The notes under the pieces were generated by a model that was given only the letters and a program-made list of their open reading frames with translations, was not told the DNA's origin and searched no databases. A stretch of 64,000 nt of DNA, taken from Scatophagus argus. Taxonomy: Eukaryota > Chordata > Actinopteri > Scatophagidae. Numbering within the stretch: position 1 is the stretch's first letter; each line of letters starts with the position of its first letter. Shown in pieces: positions 12,639 to 25,300 of the stretch. The stretch is taken from contig NC_058506.1 of NCBI RefSeq assembly GCF_020382885.2, forward strand, positions 11,386,318 to 11,450,317, read 5' to 3'. A program made the position numbers and the translations under genes.

Positions 12639-14748
12639 TTACTTGCTGCCACAGCCTTTGAAGCACTGTCAAAAGAGAAATAAACATTGAGAGGTTCAGT
12701 TTGGAATGAATTGGGGTCGATCATTATGCTGTTTGTACATCTGTTTTGCATGTTACCTTCATAATTATCTTCCACCGTGACAAAACAGCAAGAATAGCAG
12801 TCAGGGACACCACCACAATCCCTGCTATCATGGGCATCAGTGGGAACTTCAAGGTTTTTTCTACAGATGTGAAGAATGAAGATGATTGCCCAAGAGCATT
12901 AAAATATCAAATAAATCAATTTTATACTGAGATGTGGCTTAAGAAAAAAAATTGACTGTGAACTGACCTGTTAATGTGACATGGAAGAGCTTGGTGTTGT
13001 CTCCATAAATGGGAGAGACTGCTGAACACTGATATGTGCCTTCGTGCAGGCTTTTCATCACCCTGTTGGCCGATAATTGGCTTGTAAAACCATCATTGGT
13101 CACTGTGAAGCCACCTGCTTCTAGATCCACTTGGCTTCCGTTTAGTTTCCAAGACACGGATGAGACTGGTGGATTGGCCCAAATATCACACTTCAGGAGC
13201 AGGTCTGACTCTTCTTCTATTGTAACCTTCTCTGACCCAGAGAGCTGCGGGCGATCTGAAGGGAACATCACAGATGTCATATTGATGCTGTGAGTTTCTT
13301 GAAGCAAAATTGAAACAGACATTCTTTTTATATAGACACACAGATTTCCCTCAATGTCAGCCTGCTGGTTGGCCCACCCTGTTGGTACAGTTAGATCAAT
13401 TGCTATAAAATTTTGTGCATAGCAGATCATGTATTCTAATGACATTCCTTCTATGCTAAGACGGAGAACATGGTAAGCATTATGTTAGCATGCTTTACAT
13501 GTTACATTATGTTAGCAATTAGCTCGAAGCACTGATGCACCTAAAAATAACCTCACAAAACTGCGGTCAACTTGTCAATTGTTATGTCCTGATGTCTGTT
13601 CCCAAGCAATGCTCCTTGACCTCAATGGAAAATATCATGAGGTCAGAAAAGAGGTGAAGAGAAAATTCATAAGCCTTTACAGAAAAAGGCGACTGCAGTG
13701 CTAAGCAGTGCTTACACTATGCTACATATGTGATGGCTGATGTGTCTGCAGTGGTGAAATTACAATGTTCTGACTGTCTTCTAATGAACTTTTCTAGATG
13801 TTGAGGGTGCTGCAGCATTCACAGAAATCTGGAATTAACAGAAAGATAAATCTGTATTATATATCTTCCATGAAATGTCTAAATCCTGACTGCACTTCAT
13901 TATTATAAGCTATGATACACTGGTGGTGGGTCACATCTCCAGGTGCCCCAGGTTTATCACTTTTTGACTGTGTTGCCGTGGCTGCTTTGAAATGGCATGA
14001 TGACTTTAGACCTTGTTTTCTTTTTCTTTTGAAATTCTTTGCAGCAGCTGAAATCTTGACCTGATGGTGCTGTTAACTAGGTGAAAGTTTAAGGATTCAC
14101 CAATGTGGTTCAAAATCTTCATGAAGAAAAATGGCTGTACAAAATTTCAGAAAATTCATCAAGTAAATGTCAAGATATTTTACTCAAACCACAAAACATC
14201 ATTCAGACATTGATTTGAAGAGACTCACATGTGACATCCAAGGTGACTGAGGCATTAACTGTGGCATCTTTGCTCAGGTGGCAGGTGAACGTGGCGCCAT
14301 TGTCTTCATAGATGATGGGAGTAACACACACATAGCTGTGATTGATCTTATTTCCTTCCTTCAGACTGACGGCAGCACCATTCCTCAGCCAGACCAACTC
14401 TTCATTAGCTTGGTGGTCATGGCTGCTGTCAAGCTGGCAAACCAAAGACACGGTCTTGTTCAGCTCTGTCTTTATAACACCATCACTGTTGACATCTGGG
14501 ACAGACTGGATCTCGACACCTTTGAAAAAGGAAAAGGGGAGAAAACTGAAAGGGATGACTGAATAAAGAAGTAAATGTTCAAATTGCACAAAAGTAGAGA
14601 GAAAGATAAATCTAGCCTGTTATTAGAATAATTTAACCTAAAGAGGCTGGTTGGATTTAATTGCTGGCGACAAGACATGCTTACCTAACGCCTGGGTTGC
14701 ACAGCACAGGAACAAATGGAAAAAAAAAGATCTGGACATCAGCTTCAT
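12639..14748 (-). CDS. tmigd1: TMIGD1, transmembrane and immunoglobulin domain-containing protein 1
   Basis: A single-pass cell-surface protein known in mammals from kidney and intestinal epithelium, with roles in adhesion and cell survival. Coding exons: 14685-14748, 14229-14519, 12968-13255, 12757-12860, 12639-12665, giving 257 residues (the human protein is about 262). Domains: signal peptide about 1-21; Ig domain 1 with C49, W65 and C101; Ig domain 2 (about 119-213) with C141, W154 and C195; membrane helix about 222-242; then a short basic tail ending in GCGSK. The block GNKINHSYVCV and the junction VTYRPQLSG closely match the family. Several N-x-S/T sequons are present (for example NKT, NHS, NAS, NGS). 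All exon phases agree. The 5' UTR is carried partly by an exon about 1.4 kb upstream. Confidence 0.93.
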
Positions 14749-16134
14749 TTTTCTCTTTGCTGGGTAAAGCTGGGGGGTAAAAGTCAACAGGAAGTTCATA
14801 CAGTCATACAGTTTATTTAAAATTCTCATTTAATCTAAATATAAAATAATATTATTATATAATATAAAAATAATATTATGTAATATTATATATATTATAT
14901 AATCTAAATATATACACACAAAACATCTATTAAAATAAATAATGAAGCTATATCCCCACATATGTTTTAGTGACAGACTGAAATCTGTATGAACTGATTC
15001 AGTCCTTTATGCCATTTAATATTGCCTTGTGTTTCCTTTCTTAATGCCTTTAATGTTTTATACAAAGTTCTTTGAATTGCCTTGTTGTTGAATGGTGCTG
15101 CACAAATAAACTGCCCCTGCCTAATATTCTGAATTGATTTCTTTGTTGTTATGAGGCTACCCATCATCTGTGGCACAGACAATAACACTTAACACCTTAA
15201 TCACTTATGCTTTTACCAGCAGTATAAATTTCCTGTTTCTCTACTCTTTTCCAGTCAACTAAATTTGTTTTGCGAACCAAAGTTTTCGCCTCTGTCCTTC
15301 TTGTCCTTTAAACAATTTAATTGTTTAAAGGCTTTGAGACCAAACACTCAACAATTAAAAAGCTTTCTATACCTCTGTTGAATGAGAAATATGCACTGTA
15401 TGATATTGTGTTAGCAAAGAGGAGAAAGCAGTAGTTAAACCCAACTAACTGAGCCACAAAATCTTGTACTTTGTGTACGAGTGACCAAGATGATAATGGA
15501 TTGGTTTAAAAGATCAAATCCAAAACATGGAACATGCTGTTTTAGTAAAATGTAAAAAAACTCCCATCTCAAAGATTGTTAATACTTAAATATTACTTAA
15601 ATATTATATGATGCTGCTCTGCTCATTCAGTTTGCATGTCCTATCCTATTATAAACATCTGGAATATCACAATGTGAAATCTGATTTTTAAGGATGAAAA
15701 AAAATTGTTTTATATATAAAATAGTTTTGGTTTCTTCAGTTGTATTCTTAGGCAAAGGCATGTTGTGCGCAAGGTGTTTTGAGATTTACAAAATGGCCTT
15801 TAACCAAAAACCTGTTCTCTAACAAGTATATCACATCCAAGACATTTTGTTCTAAACCATCTGACTAAATATATGCAAACCTGCTTGTTACGTCTCCTCT
15901 AAAATCATCCATTTGGATGTAAATCAAGTCATTTTTTCTTGACATTTTTTTCTTCGTAAAATAAATCATTAGAGCTACTATACCAGCAACTGAGTACAAA
16001 AGATACCAACCAGTGCCCACAGAATTAGCTATATTCATGAAATACACTACAAAATATACATAATCAAATCAAAGATTGCTCAAAAATCGTTTACTCATAC
16101 AGAAATGTTACATACATGACTAAGAGGTGCTTAC

Positions 16135-16236
16135 CTGATAATGATTATTTCTTTGTATTCCTTGTCTGTTTTCTTTGTGATGTTCCCTCTGTGAATATGA
16201 AAACGTGGAGGACTGTCCAAATGATCAGGAGTTCTT
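16135..16236 (-). other. Probable non-coding first exon of tmigd1
   Basis: A GTAAGC donor (16129-16134) ends a segment that begins about 30 bases downstream of a perfect TATAAAA. The start coordinate is inferred from TATA spacing, not seen. A splice to an acceptor just upstream of the tmigd1 ATG (near 14760-14770) would complete the 5' UTR. Confidence 0.5.
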
Positions 16237-16263
16237 ATATGCTTCACATGCAGATGAGGACAC

Positions 16264-16270
16264 TTTTATA
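16264..16270 (-). promoter_or_regulatory. TATA box (TATAAAA) for tmigd1
   Basis: TATAAAA on the minus strand, preceded by a GC-richer block (GGGGAGC) and followed after 30-130 bases by a 5'-UTR exon with a good donor. TATA promoters suit tissue-restricted genes such as this one. Confidence 0.55.
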
Positions 16271-17344
16271 GCTCCCCTTGCAATTTCTAAATTGGTTTCT
16301 CATCATTCTGTTCGCCTGTTCCTGTCAGTGTCCTTTCAATCCTCCCACCCCTGACTTTTTTTCTTTTTTATTGTTGCATACTTATAATGTGCAAAGACAA
16401 GAAAACGTTTTATTGGCTATAGTCATTACAATGGCACTAAAACCTCTTGGGCGTGGATGCAAGGATTAAAATTCACATTTTATAGATTCTTTTCATGTAA
16501 CCTTTTCATAGTTACAAGTTTCTGAAGCATGTAATTCACCAATAAAGCAATTTGCTGATGAGTGAAGTGAACAACAAAACTAACAAAATATAAAACAAGT
16601 TCTTTTTTGCCTGAGATTTTTTCTTTCTTGATGTTCCTTAATAGAAAAATGATTACACCACTGATATGTAATCATTTTTTAAGTTCATATGATGAGCTTG
16701 TTAGCAAATGTTTGCTGATTTCCACATCCTGTCTGACATGATCATTTATTTGGAGTTTGGTTTGCAGCCACTTTGTGAGCAGCAGGTGTTCGTAGGCTTT
16801 TTAAGGTTAACTCTTGGTCCCACTCTGTCTCTCTGATAGATTCATGTCAGTATTCTGTACATTAAATGTGTTTTATATCATAGTAATAAGAAAAATGAGA
16901 ACTATTAACTCTTTGTAAAATAAATTTCAAAAGAAGGACATGACAGTAATATACCATAACTATAGCACACTACATATGTACCTTGTGTTTAGAGAGCATG
17001 GAGAACTTAAAATTCACCTGGAAAAAACACATGAATGCTCTTAGTCCTGCATGGAGTGTGAACAGTGGGGCACTCAAGCCTCTTGTGGATAAAATGAGTA
17101 TTACAACAACAAACACCTTGGGGAAGGAAAAAATTCCTGGCAAAGATGGTGAGGGTGACAAAAGCATCAGATCAGATTTAAAAGAAAGCTGGCAGAACAA
17201 TAAAGATGTTTAGAACAGGGATGTAGTGTTATAGTCCAACTGTGCCCCTCCCTCATTTGTGTTTTCTACAATTCCACAAAGGACTGAGTCCTGCACACAG
17301 AGATTTCTCAAGAATGCTTGTGTCTGTTCTTGGCAAATCACTTT

Positions 17345-17490
17345 GCGGTGACTGTGGCTCAGGAGGGAGGATGTTCTGTTAATCAGAAGGTCTGTGGTCT
17401 GATTCTCCAGTCTCCAGAGCGTCTTTGGGCAAGACTCTGAACCCCAAGTTGTTGTAGGAATGCTAGAAAGCACAGTATGACTCCGGATGA
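17345..17490 (+). mobile_element. tRNA-derived SINE fragment
   Basis: The head GTGGCTCAGGAGG...GTTAATCAGAAGGTC...GATTCTCC resembles tRNA A and B boxes. It is followed by TTGGGCAAGACTCTGAACCC and by TGCTAGAAAGCACAGTAT, words typical of a widespread fish SINE group. The B box is degenerate, so the copy is old. Confidence 0.7.
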
Positions 17491-18360
17491 GCAGGTCAAC
17501 ACAGCAGATTTGTGTCATTTTGTGTCACTTCTTCAGTGTCAACAGGAGAACCCGAGGCTGCATATTTCTCTGTGCTGCTGGTGCCACAAGAGAAGGACAG
17601 CAGTCCATAGTTATCTGCTCAGAAGACACATCATGTCTTTGGCACTCTGATGATTGAGGTCCTATTGTTCCAGAAGTGTGGCACTATAACCACACTCAGA
17701 AACTGTAGATGTGGGTCAGGAAGGGGACCTCTCACAGAACTGATAACACAAATCAGAGGCATTCACATGTCTCCTGTATGCCCCAACTGTTTTTACCGTT
17801 TTGTGGGTGGTGTCACATGTTCTCCTGTACTGATAGCAATATGGAATTTATAAAGTGATGCAGCTTTTTGATTGGGGTTCTTGAATAAATTCCTCACAAA
17901 TCTGTGTGATTATATGTGTCTTATTGACTCCAAAGTAAACGACTGACAAATAGTTTTCAAAAAATTACTGAACAAAATGAATCACTTTACTGACAGTATA
18001 GGTTGAATATACATGTTGTACTTCACCTTAAGTGATTCTGACTGAGCACTGAACGTGCCATTTGTAGTCACCCCTTTCTCAAACTTCCAACCTCTTTGCT
18101 CACGTATTTTGCATTTGACCAAAGTGAATTTGGAATATAAGCTTTTTAACCTTTTATAATCAGTAAGTAATATTCAATCTATGATGCCTTATTATAACCT
18201 CTCTTTTAAAAAAAAGAAAATAAAATGATCAGATCAAAAGTTGGCAGCAATTGCAACATGCAGAGTTGTGGGAGAAGAATGCACTCTTAATGTGAAGTTG
18301 CACAACTGGCTAACAAATAACCTATATACTAGATGTGTAAGAAGGTCGTCGTTCTCACCA

Positions 18361-18398
18361 ACACACACACACTCACACACACACACACACACACACAC
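18361..18398. repeat. (CA)n microsatellite
   Basis: Nearly pure AC array with one CTCA interruption, about 950 bases upstream of the slc47a start. Confidence 0.9.
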
Positions 18399-19346
18399 GT
18401 GTAAACTGATAACTGTGCTGGTGACCTCTCACTTTGTAAAGCTTGAGATCTGTTTACAGACTTTGCCACAGAAGTTCCCTTAAGGTGAGTGTTGCTACTT
18501 AGTGATGTTAAAACCAATACACATCGACGGTGCACCTCCTGAAACTGTGTCTTTTTGACAAGATACATATCAGTGAGTCAGTGAGTTGTTGCTCAGTCAC
18601 AGTCATTTATTAACATATAAGTTGAAGATGTCTGTCGATGCTGGTGCGTAAATGTTTGCGTAACAGAGCTCTGTCAGGAAAAAGTTGATGAGTGCGGGTT
18701 TGTGTGCACTTGTGACTTTGTTTGTTTATGTGACAAGTACGTGAGGAGGCCGACTGCCGCAATAACCAGTGGTCGAAGTACATTCAGAGGCAGATAAGAT
18801 CACTGGCTAATATATGTGTGCACATACAAACAACCGCATGGTCACCCTGTAAGTAATTAATCAAATCCTGCAGAGTTTATGCCATCAGAGCTCTTTGTGC
18901 GAACAGACATTCTTCATCAGATTACTTCTGAGCCCTGTAGGACCACACATGGACAGCCTCACAGCAAAATATGTAAATGCAACATGTTCACATGGCATTT
19001 GTTCACTGTACAGTACATACACTCAGACAGACTGCACCTCCTTCCTCTCCATACATTCATCAGCCCTACTTTGACCCTTGTATCCATGAAAAAAAATCTT
19101 TTGTTCCTTTCCACTCCCTCTTGTCACTCCCCGTTTTCTTCTCCTCTCTCCTTCACTCATTCTCTCATCTCCACCCTCCTCTGAACCGCATTATTTAATC
19201 AATAACTTTGAAGAAGTGCATGTGTTGTATTTCTGAACTCAGACTGCCCCCCATACTCTTGCTCTCTCTTTCCCCACTCCCTCCCTCCCTTGTCTCTTAG
19301 CTTTTCTCCCTTTTCTCTCCCCTCTCTCTTCTTTTTCTGTGTTTGA

Positions 19347-22300
19347 ATGGAGAAGCTGGGTTCCCCGGATCCTGCACGCCCGTCGCCGGGTGCAGGGCCT
19401 GTGACTGGGGTGTCTGTTGCCAAGACAGCAGAGACTGAGGGAGACGAAGCGGCTGTGGTCAGCTCCAAACTGTTTCGGTGTGCATGCGTTAGACGTTGCC
19501 TACCATTGGCCTACAGAGAGGAACTCTACCATGTCTTGAGGCTCACAGGACCATTGGTGAGTAGGGGAAAGTTGAAGTGTTGGTGGGGGAGGGGTTGGTC
19601 TGTTGTTCATAATACACCACTGTTATACATTTGGTTATTGTACTACTTTGCTGCAGGGTTACTGTTATAGATTGAAATCTAACAGTGCACTCAATTGTTG
19701 GTGTCCGACCTCTGTGAATTCACAACAATGTTCTCTAACCTGAAACAAAACTACTTTGCAGAGTACAGATAAGCTATCTGAACCCAGCTCATGCAGCAAT
19801 ATGCTGCATCAGTTCCACCTGATCAGTGATGGGTTGATAGGAAATTATTCCAATCTTTTTGTTTGTTTCTACAGCTGGTGTCTCGGATGCTGAATTTCCT
19901 CCTGTCGTTTGTTACCACCATATTCTGTGGGCACATTGGCAATGCAGAACTGGCTGGATACGCACTGGCCTCAGCGGTACTGTCTTGACTTTATCCTGTT
20001 GCAACTTAAGTAGTTAGTAACAGCTACTACAACTACTCTTTTTACTTATTGAAGTATTTCTGCTGCTGCTGATGCTCACACTGTAATTTTCTCTGCTACT
20101 TACAGTTTAAATATCGACCTTTTTATGTGTATGTGTGGCCCCCACTATAATTTGTTGTGATGGTGATGTGTTGGCTCCTGGATTACACAATGCAGGTGAT
20201 GCGTATGCTGATGCTCATTTTCCACATGTATAAAAAGAGGCTCAGAAATACTCTGATCTTATATTGCAAAAGGCTGAAGAAAGACATCAGCACTTGCCAT
20301 GTCACATGAGAAACAGTCAAAAAATGTTTTTTAAATTGTTTAGAGCTGTTATGCAACTGACCAAACAGAGACTGTCTCCCACACCTGTACTCTGCAAACA
20401 GGTAGCCAGAACTCACCTAGATGTCCACTCACTCAGACCACTCCCACACCTATTGACGTCCCCGGGGTCCTAGCACTAGCTTGTTTGATTTTCTGTGCTT
20501 CTCTTCCCTCATTCATGAGGATCCAGGATGCTCTACAAACATAATTAATCCTCCCAATTTAGTCAGTGTAACCTAATCGATCAAATGTTCCTGTCAATGT
20601 TTCTTTACCCAGCTGTGTCTACTGTTCCCTCACATCTCCTCCTTGCTACCTCTAAAGAACATACCAAACTGCTTCATTTGAACATCAGAAGCCTGCTCAC
20701 TTAAATGGACTTTATCAAAGTTTTGATAGATGGAACCTCTCAGGGTGTCCTCATTCTGGTTGAAACATGGGTTTCCTTTAAGATCCCAAATAATCAGATC
20801 GGTGTAGATAATTACAATGTTTTACGATGTGATCAAACAAGTAAGGGGTGGTGGAGTACTGATCTATGCTAAAGACAAGCACAGTCCAGTTATTATGCAC
20901 CTCTGAAATGGAATGAGCTGCAGACTGCAGTCAAGTTAGATTCTTGCATTCCACTCGGTTGTTTTAAATCCTTGATGTTTTTAATGATTTTTGTAAATAT
21001 TCTTATTATCTCCTTGTTGTGTTTGCTGGTTAAGTTTTTATTTTCTTTATTCGCAGGTCTATCTTGAAAAAGAGTACCTAATCTCAATGAAACTGCATGG
21101 CTAAATAAAGATTAAATAAAGTCTCTACAGACTGCCAAACACCCAAGAGAGGTGAAACTAATTTAAATTGTTGTTTCTTAGGAGATAAAAGTAAAACAAA
21201 CACACATGAGTCACTGAATAAAACATGTAATCGAATTAAAATACTTGTATAAACTGTCCACAGACAACTAGCATTACTAAACAGCAAAGTATGTAAGTTT
21301 GAACTTTGCTACTGCACGGCAAATTTTTTAGTGTTAAATCAACACTGAGAGTCAGTTCTAATGCTGTGCTGGAGTTTATCTTGTTCCAATCTTTGAAGAG
21401 TTATTTTAGCACTTGCCAAAGTATTACTAGTATAACTCAGATCCAGTGTTAAATAACTCCATCCAGAGTTAGAAGTGAACTCTGTGTAAGACTAGAGATA
21501 GAAATCCATGAGGATGTGTTAAGAGAGGCCTGGTTTCATAACTGTGTAGGAGATTAGTCCTCCTTACACAGTTGAGTTAAATCAACTTTTAACAGTGTCA
21601 TTTCAGCTCTGTATTTGAACACTTTTGCTCAATACTGGAAAAGTAACTCTGAGAATTTTGCTGTGTACTGCAGACTAACTTACAAAATTGTGCGTTGCTC
21701 CGTTGTTCTCATTCATGTTAGATGTCAATCCATTCTCATCCCAAATGCTGAGCTCTGACTGGTCAACTGTTTCTCCCACTGACAGAAACAGTCATCAATG
21801 ATCGCAACACAAGGCCTTCTTCATTTGAATTGCTGAACAAATACGAGCTTTGGCCTTGCAGTTCAGATGTCTCAAACAAGGCTAGCACTGTCTAACACAG
21901 CATTCAAAATCTCCCACTGGTGTGCATTTGGGTTGGTGGGTCATATCAAGTCAGTTGGGATCACTGTTTATTCCACTGATGTTGTTTTATTTGGTTGTAA
22001 TCCTCCCAGTATCAGACCTCTGCAAACTCATGGCAGCCACCTGTTGGTTCAAATAGCAGAACACTGACTTGTGATAGCATTGTGTGTTTGGAGCGGCTAC
22101 CCACAGTTTACACAGGGGAACTGAGAGAACAGCACTGAACAAACCAAAGCAATGGGCTCAAATTGGTTGAAATTTGCAACAAGCTGCAGACTGAGTTGTT
22201 GATTCTCAGTGGGACTGGGTGTGTTGACCCTTTCAACAGCCAAAAATATTTATTCTTTGTTTATATCAAGAGCTTGACAAAACTTTAGTATAAGCACCTA

Positions 22301-25300
22301 ACAACACAACCCTGTAGTTCTCACCCATTAGACTTAGAAAAAGATCCTGCAAATTAGGGCTGACAGAGCAGCAGCCAAAGTGCTGGGCTAGGGTGTGTAT
22401 GTGTTATACATTCCCTGCTGAACAAGAAGATGGTGAAGAAACATTCGCCCTCACAAAGCGTATGACGGCTATCAACCGCTCCATTGTCATAGGACAAACT
22501 AATCAGTCTCTAAAATCTGTCAGGGTAAACCAGTCTGTACCACTTGCTGTGATCTCTCATACTGTCCTGCATGTATTGTGCAGGAGATCCAGGATCAGTC
22601 TCATATCCTCAGGGTACAACAGGAGAGCCAGAGCACAGCTCTCAATCTTGATTTTAGAAAGACTTCACAAATAGCTTCTTCCTGAATGTCCCTGTGCAGG
22701 GTGTCCATGTCCGCCAGTGAGCTCATAATGGCCTGAAATAGGACACAGTGACACTGTAGTGAATAAGCCTGTTGAAATGGCCTGTGCATCCACTCTATTT
22801 CTAGTCTAATAAGCTGCAGTAAATTTTGTGTGAGTCATCATAATACCAAATACAGTTACAGTTATATAAGTAAATCTGTGTGTGCTTAGATTTTGAAATC
22901 AAATACATGAAGATTGTAGAAAAAGATGCTTTATTATAAATCAAACTCTGTAACAGCATACAAGTACGGCTGAAATGATTACGGCAAATTCTTTGGAAAC
23001 TATTCTTATAAGTGTTGTGCTGTTTGCAGAGATGCAAAACATTTTATTTGATTATTTTTCTTTAAAATACTTTAGATTTAGTTGAAATAATGTTGCAATT
23101 TGGACTACTGGTTAGACACAGTTAGTACTGTGAAGTTGTCGCTTTCGGCTTAAGTAACAATGCAGGACTTTTACTGGCATTTTTGCAACAATAGTATTTT
23201 TACTGAAGTAAAGGATCTGAATTCTTCCTCCACCACTTGGTTGCAGCACATCATAGATTGCACTTAAAATTTATTTTATTATTTAGTTTTCCAATCCTAG
23301 AACTTCCTCCTGTACAAAAATCCTTCCCAAAACTCTACTTTGCTCTGATATCTCTTTATAAAGCATTTTCTGCACATGTTTTTTGATGGCATTGCTCTGC
23401 TTCATAAAGACTGCATTTTGCTCTTCCACTCTTGCTGCACCTGGCCCTGGTGTTGACATGTGTGAACACACAGTGCCTGCTGCACTGTTTTTCTTGGAAT
23501 CAGTTCTGTTTGCTCTCTTTCTATTAAATAGTTTCCGGGAACCACATTCACAATAGCTGCTAGAACAGCCAAGGAGTAGGAGAGCTGGGTGTCCAGATTT
23601 ATGGACATAAATAGAAAAAGGACAATAAGTAAAAGACATTTGAACAGTGACAATTTATATCTAAAGTCGAACTTTTTTCTTGCATCACATTTTGTTCTCT
23701 GATTTCCTTGTGTTTGATTCTCTACCTCTCAGACCATTAACGTGACCACGACTGCTACAGGTTATGGCCTTGCTGTGGCTTGTGACACACTCATTTCTCA
23801 GGTGAGCAAATCACTCCAGAAGGGTTTAAATTTTGAACACATACAATAGGATTCAGTTCTCATTTGTTTCATTTGTGTTTCGCAGACATTCGGCAGTAAG
23901 AACCTGAAACGTGTGGGAGTGATTCTCCAGAGGAGTTCATTGATCCTGCTGCTGTATTGTCTGCCATGTTGGGCTCTTCTCATCAACGCTTACCACTTAC
24001 TGCTCCTCTTAAAACAAGAGGATGAGGTGGCAAGGTAAACTCACAGTTTGCGTCATTAGATGTAGTATGTGTGCGTGCTTTGCATGTATGTGTCAATGGA
24101 AACATACACTCTGTTGAAGACAAACTGTTATTAGATTATTTAACAGCTCCTACTGCATGTCTTTTATTCAGTGACATGGTTGCCATTCTTATTAGCAGTG
24201 TATTGACATCTATATTATCTATATATGTTATTATTCCAGGTAAGTGTGTACAGAGCCGTTTGAAGTGTATAGAAATTGTATGTACATTTATGTAAGCACT
24301 TGTACAAACTTACAAAAGGTGCAGAATATAGTAACAACTGTGTCATTTTAGTTTGAGGAAGTAAAGCAAAAACGGAGAAATTTAATGTGAACAGACAGCC
24401 TTGTTTTAATACTACATACACAGACTTGCAAGAAGAGAGGCATATTTGAACTAAAAGTGAAAAGCTTCTAAGTTTCAAAGTTATTGCCCATGTGTATTCT
24501 CTACGCAATTAATATTATCCTGTTTTCCCCTTATTCAGAATTGCTCAGTTCTACCTGATGATGTTTCTACCAGCTGTTCCAGTGAGTGTACTAAACTGAA
24601 CTACTTCTCAGAGTCCGGAAAAGATAGCACGGTGTCCCAGAGGACAATTCACCGAGTGAAACTTCTTTTTTTCATGTTGATGAATTTACTTTAATCTTTC
24701 CAGTTGGACTATCCATGTAATTGTCTGTAGAAATTCTTTTAATTCTTAGCCTCTCTGGTGCAGAAGATACAAATTATTAGAAAAAGCATGAGTAGCTGCA
24801 TCTTCACTGTACTGGGCATCCAAACAGTAGCAGCTGTTGCTAGATAATTGGCCACATCAAGAAAAAAAAAACAAAAAACGAGTGTCTTCAGTCTAGGCAG
24901 TTCATACTTATAATCGAACTAAAGTGTGTAAATGACACAGTCATCCATAAGCAAGCCAAGTACTCCAACACTGTCCAACACATTGTGCTAATTCCTCCTA
25001 CCTCCTTAACTTGATTGAGACAATCCAGTTTGAGTTATTGGATTTAAAAAAAAAATCTTCTCATCACTTTTCTTCTCTCTGCTACAGGCCATGTTCCTGT
25101 ATCATCTGCAAGTTTCCTACTTACAAAACCAAGTAAGTTCACACGAGGAAACCAGTGCACTCCGTCAGAGTGACCTGAAATTGAAGCTGTATAAATAATA
25201 TTCATGCATTTTGAATATGAGCTAAACAGACCGGAGAGCTGACTGTGGATATCATGTGTTTTTGCTTGTCAGGGGATCATTATGCCTCAGATGTACACAG

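Larger units (their letters stand above)
16271..19346. other. Divergent intergenic region between tmigd1 and the first slc47a gene
   Basis: The two genes are head to head and about 3.1 kb apart. The stretch holds a SINE (about 17345-17490), a CA microsatellite, and a C/T-rich strand at 19080-19340 just before the slc47a start codon, likely its promoter/5' UTR. No further exon is seen. Confidence 0.6.

Noticed and set aside
17352..17415. Possible tRNA gene
   Set aside because: The A- and B-box-like words belong to a SINE head; no cloverleaf with acceptor stem is evident and SINE tail words follow.
23283..23653. Overlapping minus-strand open frames of 118 and 83 codons in intron 2 of the plus-strand slc47a, one with a hydrophobic stretch and AATAAA after its stop
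   Set aside because: No recognised domain, no good start or splice context, and two competing frames. Could be a decayed retrocopy, but there is not enough to call it.
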